The position numbers and the translations under genes are program-made. From contig JASJCJ010000048.1 of NCBI GenBank assembly GCA_030066045.1, positions 1 to 42,375 of the forward strand: a stretch of 42,375 nt of DNA. Reading direction: 5' to 3'. The notes beneath the pieces were generated by a model. It saw nothing but the letters and a program-made list of their open reading frames with translations. It ran no database searches and was not told the origin of the DNA. Within the stretch, counting starts at the first letter, position 1. The number at the start of each line of letters is the position of its first letter. Origin of the DNA: Calothrix sp. MO_167.B12 (GTDB lineage: Bacteria; Cyanobacteriota; Cyanobacteriia; Cyanobacteriales; Nostocaceae). Positions 16,066 to 24,302 of this stretch are shown piece by piece.

Positions 16066-16503
16066 GTGATTCCGTTCACAGATAAGGAAATAGAGAGGGC
16101 TTGGCGCGAAAACAAACGGGCTTCTGATAGAAACCCACGGACTAATGCCCATCGGTTACTGTTATTTTATGCAGTTGAATGTGGTTTGAAAGCAATTTTA
16201 ATGAGGAGACAAGGAAAAAGGCGTTCTGATGTATGTCAAGAAATTTCTGAATGCCAACATGATGTCAATAAACTATTAGATTGTTTAGGTGTCCAAGGGA
16301 GCTTGAGATTACCAGCACAACTATCTATGGAACCAATCAAAACCAAGAATGGTAATGAGCAAAGAAGATTTACCCCTGGGGATATAAACCAGATGTGGCG
16401 TTATGGTGGAGTGTGTTCATCAGCAGGTACAACAGACCAGGATTTAGAGAAGAAATTATTAGAAATTGTACAATGGATTGATGGAGAACTTAGAAGACCA
16501 TAA
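16066..16503 (+). CDS. Small HEPN-like protein, partner of the KGGVGR NTPase
   Basis: The 145-residue protein begins at GTG 16066, because an in-frame stop lies four bases upstream at 16060-16062. Its helical core (NAHRLLLFYAVECGLKAILM, then a basic segment, then HDVNKLLDCLG) has the layout of HEPN-type helical bundles: an R/H..L.YA.E..LKA helix and an HD..KLL helix. The canonical RxxxxH RNase motif is not evident. The next gene starts 5 bp after its stop, so the two are co-transcribed. HEPN proteins are frequent toxins or effectors in conflict systems; that role is inference. There is no HIP1 site, unlike the recG gene before it. Confidence 0.65.
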   Translation: MIPFTDKEIERAWRENKRASDRNPRTNAHRLLLFYAVECGLKAILMRRQGKRRSDVCQEISECQHDVNKLLDCLGVQGSLRLPAQLSMEPIKTKNGNEQRRFTPGDINQMWRYGGVCSSAGTTDQDLEKKLLEIVQWIDGELRRP

Positions 16504-16508
16504 TATTT

Positions 16509-19286
16509 ATGAAAATATTAACATGGCTGGATGTCAGAAGAATTATTAGTCGTGAAACTAAGTATGGTAGCGAACTCCCAGAGGGAGTGGTAAGGATTCG
16601 CTGTTTCTCCGATGCTTTGGAAATTGGTATTTCTGGGGAAGAAAATAAAGATAATGCTGCTAATGCTTTAAAAGAATGGTTTAAGGACTGGTATCAGGAA
16701 GACGAATCAATCATCAATTTTGGTCTTGATGATAATGCAGCATTACCAGTGGAGTTTATCACTGAAGAGCAGCCTTGTCTAAAGGATATTAATGTGCGTC
16801 CTTTTTGGGAAGAAATTGTTTATGTAGAGAGTGAATCAGAAGAAGAAAAACAAACACCAAATATCGTAAAACTGCCAGAGGCATATACTGAAAATCCTAG
16901 CTTAATAGCCTTTTATTCCTTCAAAGGTGGTGTGGGGAGAACACTACATTTAGCAGCCCATATTTTTGCTTTATTAGATAGAGCTAAGGAAGTAAAGAAA
17001 CCTATAAATATATTAGTTATTGATGCTGATTTAGAAGCTCCTGGTCTTACCTATTGGAATCGTGCAGAAAAGCAACAAGCATCAGTTTGTTTTATTGACT
17101 TTCTAGAAGTATACCACTACTCACCTATGGAAAGGGAACAAACTCTTGACTTATTTGCCAGGGAAGTTAAAAAATCACCTAAGTATGAAGGTAATTCAAC
17201 CATTTATTTTCTACCCGCTTGTATTAATGATGAGCAGTTACTAGATACACCCATCCTACCCGAACATTTGGTCAGAAGTCTAGATGGAACTTGGGAATGT
17301 GGTAATGCTATTCATAGTTTAGGAAAGGCTATTGGTGCAGATTATGTATTAATTGATTTGCGAGCAGGTTTGAGTGAAATATCCAGTCCGATAATTTTCG
17401 ATCCCAGAATTGAGCGGTTTCTAGTCACAACAATTAATGAACAATCTGTTATTGGTACTAGTCTGGTTCTCAAACAAATTGGTCGAGTTGTTGTACAAGA
17501 AGAAAAAGTAAATGCTGAAAACTATTATGATCCGTCTTTAATCATTAGTATGTTAACACCAGAGCTGAAGTCATTACCAGATTTTGAAAATATACTGGTA
17601 CAATTTCAGTCTACTTATTTACAACCAGAAGAAGAGAACCTATATTCCACAAGATTGCAAATCAAAGAAACTGATTTTGCTCAAGAATTACTATACATAA
17701 CAAACTGGGAAGATGCACGCTTAAAACTCAGTCAAACTACAGTCATGAAAGTAGCAAGGGAGTGGGCAGACGAACAGTTAGGAATTCCTGCACAACAAGA
17801 ATCACTGCCAAGCAATACGACAGAAAACCAACTACTTGAAGAGGTGTATAAACTGAGAGATTTATGTCAGCAGTACGAGTATGCAGAACAAGGACGAGGA
17901 GAAGATTTATTAGTCACAGAACCATTAAAAAATTTAGCAACTCATTTTTTAGATGAATTACCCCATATAGTATCAATTGGAGCCAAGGGAGCAGGAAAAA
18001 CTTTTAACTATATACAGTTATCTCGTTTTAAATATTGGGAAAATTTTTTAAATCATATCAATACTATAACTCATGAAGAAACACCACAAACCAAAACTCA
18101 TATTTTTCCCTTCCTAGAGTCTAGCAACGTTAAAGATAATGCAACAACTATTATTAACGAAGCCAGGCAAGAAGTTATAAGTACTTTAGGTGATGGCGTT
18201 TCTGATTTCCGACCTTCAGAGTATCGAGATAGAATTAAACAAGCAATTACATCTCAAGATTGGAGTGAACCAGAATGGACAAAATTCTGGATTAGTCAAA
18301 TGGCTAAAGCCATAGGTATTAATCTTGAGACCAATAATTCCAATATTTTGGACAGCCTCAATAATGAATTAAAAAATAAAGGATTACGTATTATCTTTTT
18401 GTTTGATGGATTAGAAGATATTTTCCCAAATATTGCATCTGATGATAGACAGAAGACTGCATTAAAAGCTTTAATTGATGATTTGCCTAAGAAGCTTTCA
18501 GAAATTAGACAATCTAATATAGGGGTAATCATTTTCCTGCGTCGTGATTTTCTGCGTTATACAATTACTCAAAATTTAAAACAATTTGAAAGTTTATATC
18601 GTCCTTATGATTTATCTTGGGATCAAGATTCATTTCTGAGATTAGTATTTTGGATCTGTAAACAGTCTCAGATCATAGGAGCAAAAACAGTAGAGAATAT
18701 AGATAGTTTGAGTAGAGAGGAGCTTGAAGATAGACTAAAAGAGCTTTGGGGTAAGAAGTTAGGTTCAGATAAATCTAAAGAAGGTTACACATGTTCTTGG
18801 ATATTTGCTGCTTTGACAGATTTTAATGGTAGATTGCAAGCAAGAGATATTGTTCGCTTTTTGTATCATGCAGCAGCAATTACAGTAGATAAATCTAAAG
18901 AATTACAATTTGAAAAATGGTCTGCAAGTCGATTGCTACCTCCTAAAGCTATCCGTCGAGCTTTGGAACCCTGTAGTCAAAAGAAAGTTGAAGAAGCACA
19001 AGAAGAATATCCAGCTTTCAAAATCTGGGTTGAAAAACTGGCTGGATATCATCCTAATGAACGCAAAATACCCTTTGCTGTAGAAGATTTTGAAATGAAT
19101 CGAGAAACAGTAACAATGTTAGAAGGAATGGGAGTTATTTATGAAGATAAACAGAAGGAAGATGCAGCCCGCTTTTATATCCCAGAAATATTTCGTGAGG
19201 GTTTAGGCTTTTCATTCAGTCAAAGAGCACGTCCCCGTGTAGTTGTGTTGAAGCGCAAGGCATTATCGGGAAAAGGGATGGGTTAA
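16509..19286 (+). CDS. KGGVGR-variant MinD/ParA-like ATPase fused to a second P-loop NTPase
   Basis: The 925-residue protein has at least three parts. Residues 1-130 are an unrecognised N-terminal domain. Residues about 133-420 form a SIMIBI/MinD-like ATPase with the variant Walker A KGGVGRT (139-145; Arg replaces the usual second Lys), a VIDADLEAPGL switch I-like motif (170-180) and YVLIDLRAGLSE (279-290). Residues about 460-800 hold a second NTPase, with GAKGAGKT (491-498) and a Walker B IIFLFDGLED (628-637). The tail looks like a winged helix. KGGVGR ATPases joined to other modules are known from predicted prokaryotic conflict systems. It forms an operon with the HEPN-like gene; no other partner is visible. 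Confidence 0.8.
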   Translation: MKILTWLDVRRIISRETKYGSELPEGVVRIRCFSDALEIGISGEENKDNAANALKEWFKDWYQEDESIINFGLDDNAALPVEFITEEQPCLKDINVRPFWEEIVYVESESEEEKQTPNIVKLPEAYTENPSLIAFYSFKGGVGRTLHLAAHIFALLDRAKEVKKPINILVIDADLEAPGLTYWNRAEKQQASVCFIDFLEVYHYSPMEREQTLDLFAREVKKSPKYEGNSTIYFLPACINDEQLLDTPILPEHLVRSLDGTWECGNAIHSLGKAIGADYVLIDLRAGLSEISSPIIFDPRIERFLVTTINEQSVIGTSLVLKQIGRVVVQEEKVNAENYYDPSLIISMLTPELKSLPDFENILVQFQSTYLQPEEENLYSTRLQIKETDFAQELLYITNWEDARLKLSQTTVMKVAREWADEQLGIPAQQESLPSNTTENQLLEEVYKLRDLCQQYEYAEQGRGEDLLVTEPLKNLATHFLDELPHIVSIGAKGAGKTFNYIQLSRFKYWENFLNHINTITHEETPQTKTHIFPFLESSNVKDNATTIINEARQEVISTLGDGVSDFRPSEYRDRIKQAITSQDWSEPEWTKFWISQMAKAIGINLETNNSNILDSLNNELKNKGLRIIFLFDGLEDIFPNIASDDRQKTALKALIDDLPKKLSEIRQSNIGVIIFLRRDFLRYTITQNLKQFESLYRPYDLSWDQDSFLRLVFWICKQSQIIGAKTVENIDSLSREELEDRLKELWGKKLGSDKSKEGYTCSWIFAALTDFNGRLQARDIVRFLYHAAAITVDKSKELQFEKWSASRLLPPKAIRRALEPCSQKKVEEAQEEYPAFKIWVEKLAGYHPNERKIPFAVEDFEMNRETVTMLEGMGVIYEDKQKEDAARFYIPEIFREGLGFSFSQRARPRVVVLKRKALSGKGMG

Positions 19287-19829
19287 GGTTTGAGATTTTT
19301 ATTTGCAGATATAGCATGTCCTACTCTGGTGAAGTACACATCAAAACCTCACCCCCAACCCCTCTCCTTATTAAGGAGAGGGGAGATAAAGCATAACCTT
19401 ATCGGGTTGAGGTTAATCCGCACCTCACTAGGCTCAGAAACACTATATATCAAATATCAAGATGCGATCGCTAATACAAATGTATTACATCTCAGTATTT
19501 ATCCGCACATGGTATGACCTATAATTTACAAAAAGAGGATGTGTTGTTACGGAGTACAACACACCCTACGTGTTTTTTCAAAAATCAAATGAGTCCTATG
19601 TATAGTGTAAGTATATAACATTTTTCATTTGAATGCAATACAAGTGGTTACCTCACTCTTATCCTCTCTCCTTATTAAGGACTATGCTTTACCCATATCT
19701 GGTAAATTCCTTACAGGATGGGGGAAACGAAGGACAAGGGTGGCTTTAGCCCGGTTGAGGTTTGATTGTGTACCTCACTCAACCGAAAAACGCTTTTGAT
19801 TTTTTACTTCCGTGCAGCGGTACTAGCAG
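19287..19829. other. Spacer rich in small repeats
   Basis: The spacer has no gene. It holds a CCCCTCTCC…GGAGAGGGG hairpin (about 19355-19383), a HIP1 site (19463-19472), and a GTGTTGT/ACAACAC stem (about 19541-19563) followed by ACCCTACGTGTTTTTTC. The last of these could terminate transcription. Further low-complexity repeat text follows to the end of the reverse-strand TRAP gene. Confidence 0.5.
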
Positions 19830-20936
19830 CTATGCCAAATCTGTGGTGACAAAATTGGCAAAGCTGAGTTCATTTACCCGATTCCACTTATATACTTTTT
19901 CCCTAAAACCTTTCCACTGTTCGTATATCTGCTTAAAGGTTGCATCCTTGCTGGCGTTCTCTGCAAATATCTCCAAGGTTGCTTTTTGACCTGCTCGCAT
20001 AATATCTTGACTATAGGCAGTTAATTTAGTACCACCAGCAACTATTTTCGCCAAGGCTTCACTATTTAAAGCATCATACTTACTGAGCATATTAATATTA
20101 GCTTCATAGGCAGCTGCTTTGAAAATTTCCTGGTATTCCTTGGGTAACTTCTCCCAAGCCTGGCGATTAACTAGTGCATCTAGGGTAGGGCCTCCTTCCC
20201 ACCAACCAGGATAATAATAAAATGGTGCGGCTCTATTTAAACCCAACTTCTGATCATCATAGGGTCCAACCCACTCAGCCGCATCAATGGCTCCCCTCTC
20301 CAATGATAAATAGATATCACTAGCGGGTAAAACTTGGACATTCACACCCAAGCGAGACATCACTTGACCCCCCAATCCAGGAATCCGCATTTTTAACCCT
20401 CTGAGATCCCCTACAGAATTAATTTCTCTCTTGAACCAACCCCCCATTTGGGTACCCGTGTTACCTGCGGGGAAATTAATAATATTGAATTTTTCCCCAT
20501 AAAGTTTCTGAATCAGTTCCAGCCCGCCACCATGATACAACCAAGCATTTTGTTGTTGGGCACTCAAACCGAAGGGAACGGAAGTAGCAAAAGCTAAGGC
20601 AGGACTCTTACCAATGTAATAATAACTAGCAGTGTGACCACATTGAACTTTTCCCTGCCTGACAGCATCCAATACTTGCAATGCAGGTGTTAATTCTCCC
20701 CCCGCATAAGGTTTAATAGTGAACCGTCCCCCAGTCATTTCTTTGACTCGTTTGGCAATGTCTTCTGGTCCAGTGAAAATACCTAAAGAGGTTGGCCAAC
20801 TAGTTGCCATACGCCAACGAACCGTTGGCAAACCAGTCCTCACATTGGGAGCAGTTGTTCGGCGGGTACAGGCTACAGTAGTAGCTGCAGCGGCAGTAGC
20901 GATCGCACTTTTATGTATAATTTCTCTACGTTTCAT
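19830..20936 (-). CDS. TRAP-type transporter substrate-binding lipoprotein (DctP family)
   Basis: The 368-residue protein is a DctP-family binding protein. It delivers an organic acid or similar ligand to a TRAP transporter in the periplasm. The N-terminus has twin arginines ([20 protein letters not shown]) followed by AC, consistent with Tat export and lipid attachment. Family hallmarks are [34 protein letters not shown] and [14 protein letters not shown], which includes the arginine used for carboxylate binding. No DctQ/DctM membrane genes lie nearby, so partners must be elsewhere. It is divergent from the heme oxygenase gene. HIP1 is present near the start. The substrate is unknown. Confidence 0.88.
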   Translation of the reverse strand: MKRREIIHKSAIATAAAATTVACTRRTTAPNVRTGLPTVRWRMATSWPTSLGIFTGPEDIAKRVKEMTGGRFTIKPYAGGELTPALQVLDAVRQGKVQCGHTASYYYIGKSPALAFATSVPFGLSAQQQNAWLYHGGGLELIQKLYGEKFNIINFPAGNTGTQMGGWFKREINSVGDLRGLKMRIPGLGGQVMSRLGVNVQVLPASDIYLSLERGAIDAAEWVGPYDDQKLGLNRAAPFYYYPGWWEGGPTLDALVNRQAWEKLPKEYQEIFKAAAYEANINMLSKYDALNSEALAKIVAGGTKLTAYSQDIMRAGQKATLEIFAENASKDATFKQIYEQWKGFREKVYKWNRVNELSFANFVTTDLA

Positions 20937-21021
20937 ATTGATTTGTAACTAAAAAAACATTCCCAAAGTTGCAGTTTTTGCATTTTAGAACAGATCGATC
21001 TCCAAAATCAGCAATATTTTA

Positions 21022-21177
21022 GTTGATAGTTGATAGTTGATAGTTGTTAGTTGTTAGTTGTTAGTTGGTGGTTGACAGTTGACAATCTTTAATTCATCAC
21101 TCCCCCACTCCTCCCCTCCCCCACTCCCTCACTCCTCCCCTCCCCCACTCCCCCACTCCTCCCCTCCCCCGCCCCTA
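21022..21177. repeat. Heptanucleotide STRR followed by a C-rich tract
   Basis: TAGTTGA and TTAGTTG heptamers repeat several times (21022-21068). They are followed by a long C-rich tract (CTCCCC and CCCCCACTC units, 21100-21177). The complementary strand has many G-runs of three or more. The tract lies between the divergent TRAP and heme oxygenase genes. Confidence 0.7.
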
Positions 21178-21201
21178 CTCCTTCACACTATGGAGATTGG
21201 T

Positions 21202-21240
21202 TAAGTTTTGAAAACTTAGGTTTATTTTGACTACTATATA
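21202..21240 (+). promoter_or_regulatory. Palindromic operator and possible -10 upstream of heme oxygenase
   Basis: TAAGTTTTGAAAACTTA (21202-21218) is a perfect palindrome with 8-bp arms and a single central base. A TATATA (21235-21240) lies 27 bp from its centre. This is the arrangement expected for an activator bound near -35. In Synechocystis a MarR-type regulator, ChlR, controls a comparable low-oxygen operon; equivalence here is inference. Confidence 0.5.
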
Positions 21241-21283
21241 GATATACAGTCATTGAAGAATAAAACAAAGATAAGGATGGAGC

Positions 21284-22039
21284 ATGAGTAGTGATTTAGC
21301 AAGTAGGTTACGGGAAGGGACAAAACAATCCCATACAGTGGTAGAAAATACAGCATTCATGCAATGTTTTTTGAAGGGGATAGTGGAAAAGCATTCCTTC
21401 CGCACGCTGATAGCTAACTTGTATTTCATCTATAGTGCTTTAGAAGTTGAGCTTCAGCGTCACATTGCTCATCCTGTAGTGGGTATGATTTGGTTCCCGG
21501 AACTTCATCGCCAGCAAAATCTAGAACAGGACTTAGCCTTTTATTATGGTGAAGATTGGCGGCAGGAAATAGAGCCTTCACAAAGTACAAATGCTTATGT
21601 AGCTCGGATTCATGAGGTAGGTTCGGTTGAGCCGGTGTTGTTGGTTGCCCATGCTTATATTCGCTATATGGGTGACTTGTCTGGGGGTCAGAGTTTGAAA
21701 GCTATGGTTCGTTCGTCAATCCAGTTACCACCGGACAAAGGAACTGCACTATACGAATTTGAGAGTCTGCCTACTGCTGAAGCAAGAAAAGCTTTCAAAG
21801 GCAAATACCGTCATGCTTTAAATTCACTTCCAGTGGAGGATGACTTATCTCAAAGGATGATAGATGAAGCCAACTATGCCTTTGAACTCAATCATAATAT
21901 TTTCCACGAGTTAGAGATGGATGTGAAGGCAGCAATTGGTGAAGATGTGTTTAATTTGATTGTTAGCCGACACAATACTAATAGTACTAACAGCGATACC
22001 CACAACGTCCAGCCAGGGCTGATGGCAATGCATCAGTAA
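21284..22039 (+). CDS. ho: Heme oxygenase (biliverdin-producing)
   Basis: Heme oxygenase opens heme to biliverdin IX-alpha, iron and CO, using ferredoxin in cyanobacteria, for phycobilin synthesis. The 251-residue protein carries the proximal histidine region LREGTKQSHTVVENTAF and the distal helix MGDLSGGQSLKA. Length fits the family, with a slightly longer C-terminus. The ATG is preceded by AAGGATGGAGC, a good ribosome-binding site. The next genes on the strand are hemN and bchE. This grouping suggests the low-oxygen isoform (ho2-like) rather than the housekeeping one, but sequence alone does not settle this. Confidence 0.93.
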   Translation: MSSDLASRLREGTKQSHTVVENTAFMQCFLKGIVEKHSFRTLIANLYFIYSALEVELQRHIAHPVVGMIWFPELHRQQNLEQDLAFYYGEDWRQEIEPSQSTNAYVARIHEVGSVEPVLLVAHAYIRYMGDLSGGQSLKAMVRSSIQLPPDKGTALYEFESLPTAEARKAFKGKYRHALNSLPVEDDLSQRMIDEANYAFELNHNIFHELEMDVKAAIGEDVFNLIVSRHNTNSTNSDTHNVQPGLMAMHQ

Positions 22040-22493
22040 AACTGGTAGCAGCCGAGTAAGTAGTATCTATGTTGATTGAATATCAAGTCTGGTAGATTAA
22101 TTATGATTCAAGGTGCAGTGCTAACACTTTAAAATTCTTTCTCCCCCTTCCCTCTGCTCCCTTGTATTCCCAATGGTAAATCTTGAACCGGACATGATAT
22201 GGGGTGTGGTTGTTTTTTCTCTTCACCATCACAACTGACCAAAAAATAGACTCTCATCAAGCCCCCGGATTCGGATTCATCCGTGGAGAGTCAAAAATGT
22301 TTTCTAAGTTTGAAGCCCTTCGATACCCTACACCGAAGGCTACACCTACATCGATGGGTTCATAATTCTAAATTCTTCATTCTCAATTTCCCATGGGTGT
22401 GTAATTACCGCATACATCTATATATCTATTACCTTGTTCTTTTTCTTTTCCTATTCTCCCACCCTAATTCCCCTATTTTAGATTGCCAGAGCC
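22040..22493. other. Spacer with dispersed repeat copy 2
   Basis: There is no gene. Positions 22238-22362 hold the second copy of the dispersed repeat described at 2787-2880 (ACCAAAAAATAGACT…CCGTGGAGAG…AAAAATGTTTTC…ATCGATGGG). Compared with copy 1 it carries extra bases within the stem (CGGATT repeated) and near the end (CACCGAAGGCTACACCT). Confidence 0.55.
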
Positions 22494-23891
22494 ATGAAAC
22501 TTTCACAGCAAACAGTTCAGTTCAACTCGAATTTGTTGAAAAAATATGATCGCCCAGTACCACGTTATACTAGTTATCCCACTGCCACGGAGTTCAAGAC
22601 GAATTTTGGCGATTTAGATTATAGAGCCGGGATTGCTATAGGTAATTATAAGCGATCGCCCATATCTTTGTACTGTCATATTCCTTTTTGTCAAACTGGC
22701 TGTTATTTTTGCGGTTGCAATACTATTATTACCCAAAGCAAAAATGCTGCTGACAAGTATTTAATATATCTAGAAAAGGAAATACAACAAACTGCTTCTC
22801 TGATTGATTCTAGAAGACCAATTACTCAATTACATTGGGGTGGTGGTACTCCGAATTATTTAAATCTCCACCAGATAGAAAGGTTATGGAATATCATTAA
22901 TCGACACTTTGCTATCACAGCAGATGCGGAAGTATCAATTGAAATTAATCCTCGATATGTAGATAAAAATTATATCTTCTTTCTCAAAGACTTAGGATTC
23001 AATCGTATCAGTTTTGGTATCCAAGACTTTAATCCTCAAGTGCAAGCTGCAATTAATCGGGTACAGCCAGAAGCAAGTTTATTTGCGGTGATGGATTACA
23101 TTCGAGAAGCTGGATTTGAGAGTGTGAATGTGGACTTAATTTATGGTTTACCGTTTCAGAATTTGCAAACATTTACAGATACAATTCAAAAAACCATTAA
23201 ACTCGACCCCGATAGAATTGCAGTATTTAATTTTGCCTATGTACCTTGGTTAAAACCAATTCAAAAAAAGATTTCCGAGCAAGCCCTACCTCAGCCATCA
23301 GAAAAACTTGATATTCTGCAGATGACCATTGAAGAATTAACTGGCAATGGTTATATTTTTATTGGCATGGATCATTTTTCTAAACCGAATGACGAACTTG
23401 CCATTGCCCAGCAAGAAGGAGAACTCCATAGAAATTTCCAAGGCTATACCACTCAGCCGGAATCGGATTTATTTGCCTTTGGTGTGACTTCCATTAGTAT
23501 GTTACACGATGTGTATGTGCAAAATACTAAACGCCTGAGGGAATATTATCAAGCAATTGATGCCGGGATTTTACCTATTGCCAAAGGGGTGAGTTTAAAT
23601 AGAGATGATATTCTGCGTCGTGCCATTATTATGGAATTGATGTGTCAATTCCAACTATCAATTGCTGATGTAGAAGATAAATATCATATCGCTTTTGATA
23701 CGGATTTTGAAGAGTATTTTGCTCCAGAACTATCTGCTCTAAAACCATTAGTAGATGATGGATTAATTCAAACATTCCCCAATGGAATTAAAGTCACACC
23801 AGCAGGAAGATTATTAGTCAGGAATATTGCCTCCGTTTTTGATGCCCATAGTAAAAAGAAGGTCATGAGAGCTTTTTCTAAAGCAATTTGA
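22494..23891 (+). CDS. hemN: Oxygen-independent coproporphyrinogen III oxidase
   Basis: HemN is a radical-SAM enzyme that converts coproporphyrinogen III to protoporphyrinogen IX without oxygen. The 465-residue protein has the true-HemN signs: PRYTSYPTATEF near the N-terminus and the cluster motif CHIPFCQTGCYFCGC (CxxxC..C plus the extra Cys), LHWGGGTPNYL and ISFGIQDFNPQVQAAINR. Length equals characterised HemN (about 457) rather than the shorter HemW. It follows heme oxygenase and precedes bchE, all plus strand. It complements the oxygen-dependent HemF when oxygen is low. Confidence 0.95.
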   Translation: MKLSQQTVQFNSNLLKKYDRPVPRYTSYPTATEFKTNFGDLDYRAGIAIGNYKRSPISLYCHIPFCQTGCYFCGCNTIITQSKNAADKYLIYLEKEIQQTASLIDSRRPITQLHWGGGTPNYLNLHQIERLWNIINRHFAITADAEVSIEINPRYVDKNYIFFLKDLGFNRISFGIQDFNPQVQAAINRVQPEASLFAVMDYIREAGFESVNVDLIYGLPFQNLQTFTDTIQKTIKLDPDRIAVFNFAYVPWLKPIQKKISEQALPQPSEKLDILQMTIEELTGNGYIFIGMDHFSKPNDELAIAQQEGELHRNFQGYTTQPESDLFAFGVTSISMLHDVYVQNTKRLREYYQAIDAGILPIAKGVSLNRDDILRRAIIMELMCQFQLSIADVEDKYHIAFDTDFEEYFAPELSALKPLVDDGLIQTFPNGIKVTPAGRLLVRNIASVFDAHSKKKVMRAFSKAI

Positions 23892-23893
23892 TC

Positions 23894-24100
23894 AGTCGCA
23901 TATTTTGAGATCCCCGACTTCTTCAAGGATACCGATGGCGAATCAGGGGTATCACCCTCTTGGGAGTGGGGGAGTGGGAGAGTGGGGGAGTGGGGGCAGA
24001 AAAAACAAGTCCAAATTATGACAATAATCCCCAGCTTTTAGCATGGTGAGGGGTCAAACCTACTATTCGCCAGCAGCATCCTTAAAGAAGTCGGGGATCT
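23894..24100. repeat. Hairpin repeat split by an inserted miniature element
   Basis: AGATCCCCGACTTCTT (23908-23923) and AAGAAGTCGGGGATCT (24085-24100) are perfect inverse arms. An intact relative sits at 24211-24278 with only 7 bases between the arms. Here about 159 bp (23925-24083) are inserted, beginning AAGGATACCGATGGCGAAT and ending in its imperfect inverse (ATTCGCCAGCAGCATCCTT). The insert contains a G-rich tract (about 23950-23999) and the ATCCCCAGCTTTTAGC block shared with 9795-9810. Confidence 0.65.
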
Positions 24101-24210
24101 GTTACCCCTCAATTTATACATGACCCCATTCATCAATTCCAGGGGTTAAATCTTTTTTCTTCTTCTTTCTTCCTTCTTCCTTCGCGCTCTTTGCGCCTTT
24201 GTGGTTCATT

Positions 24211-24278
24211 TTGATGAGTCGCATATTTTGAGATTCCCGACTTATTTAAGAAGTCGGGAATCTGTTACCTCTCAGCAC
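24211..24278 (+). repeat. Intact hairpin repeat just upstream of bchE
   Basis: AGATTCCCGACTT (24231-24243) pairs perfectly with AAGTCGGGAATCT (24251-24263). It is preceded by GAGTCGCATATTTTG and followed by GTTACCTCTCA, both shared with the copy at 23894-24100. It ends 25 bp before the bchE start and may influence its mRNA. Confidence 0.6.
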
Positions 24279-24302
24279 TACTTAATAATCAGGAGACAAA
24301 TT

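Noticed and set aside
24201-24302. Extended N-terminus for bchE from 24201
   Set aside because: The extra codons translate a hairpin repeat also present at 23894-24100. ATG 24303 has an AGGAG at the right distance, and BchE homologues start there.
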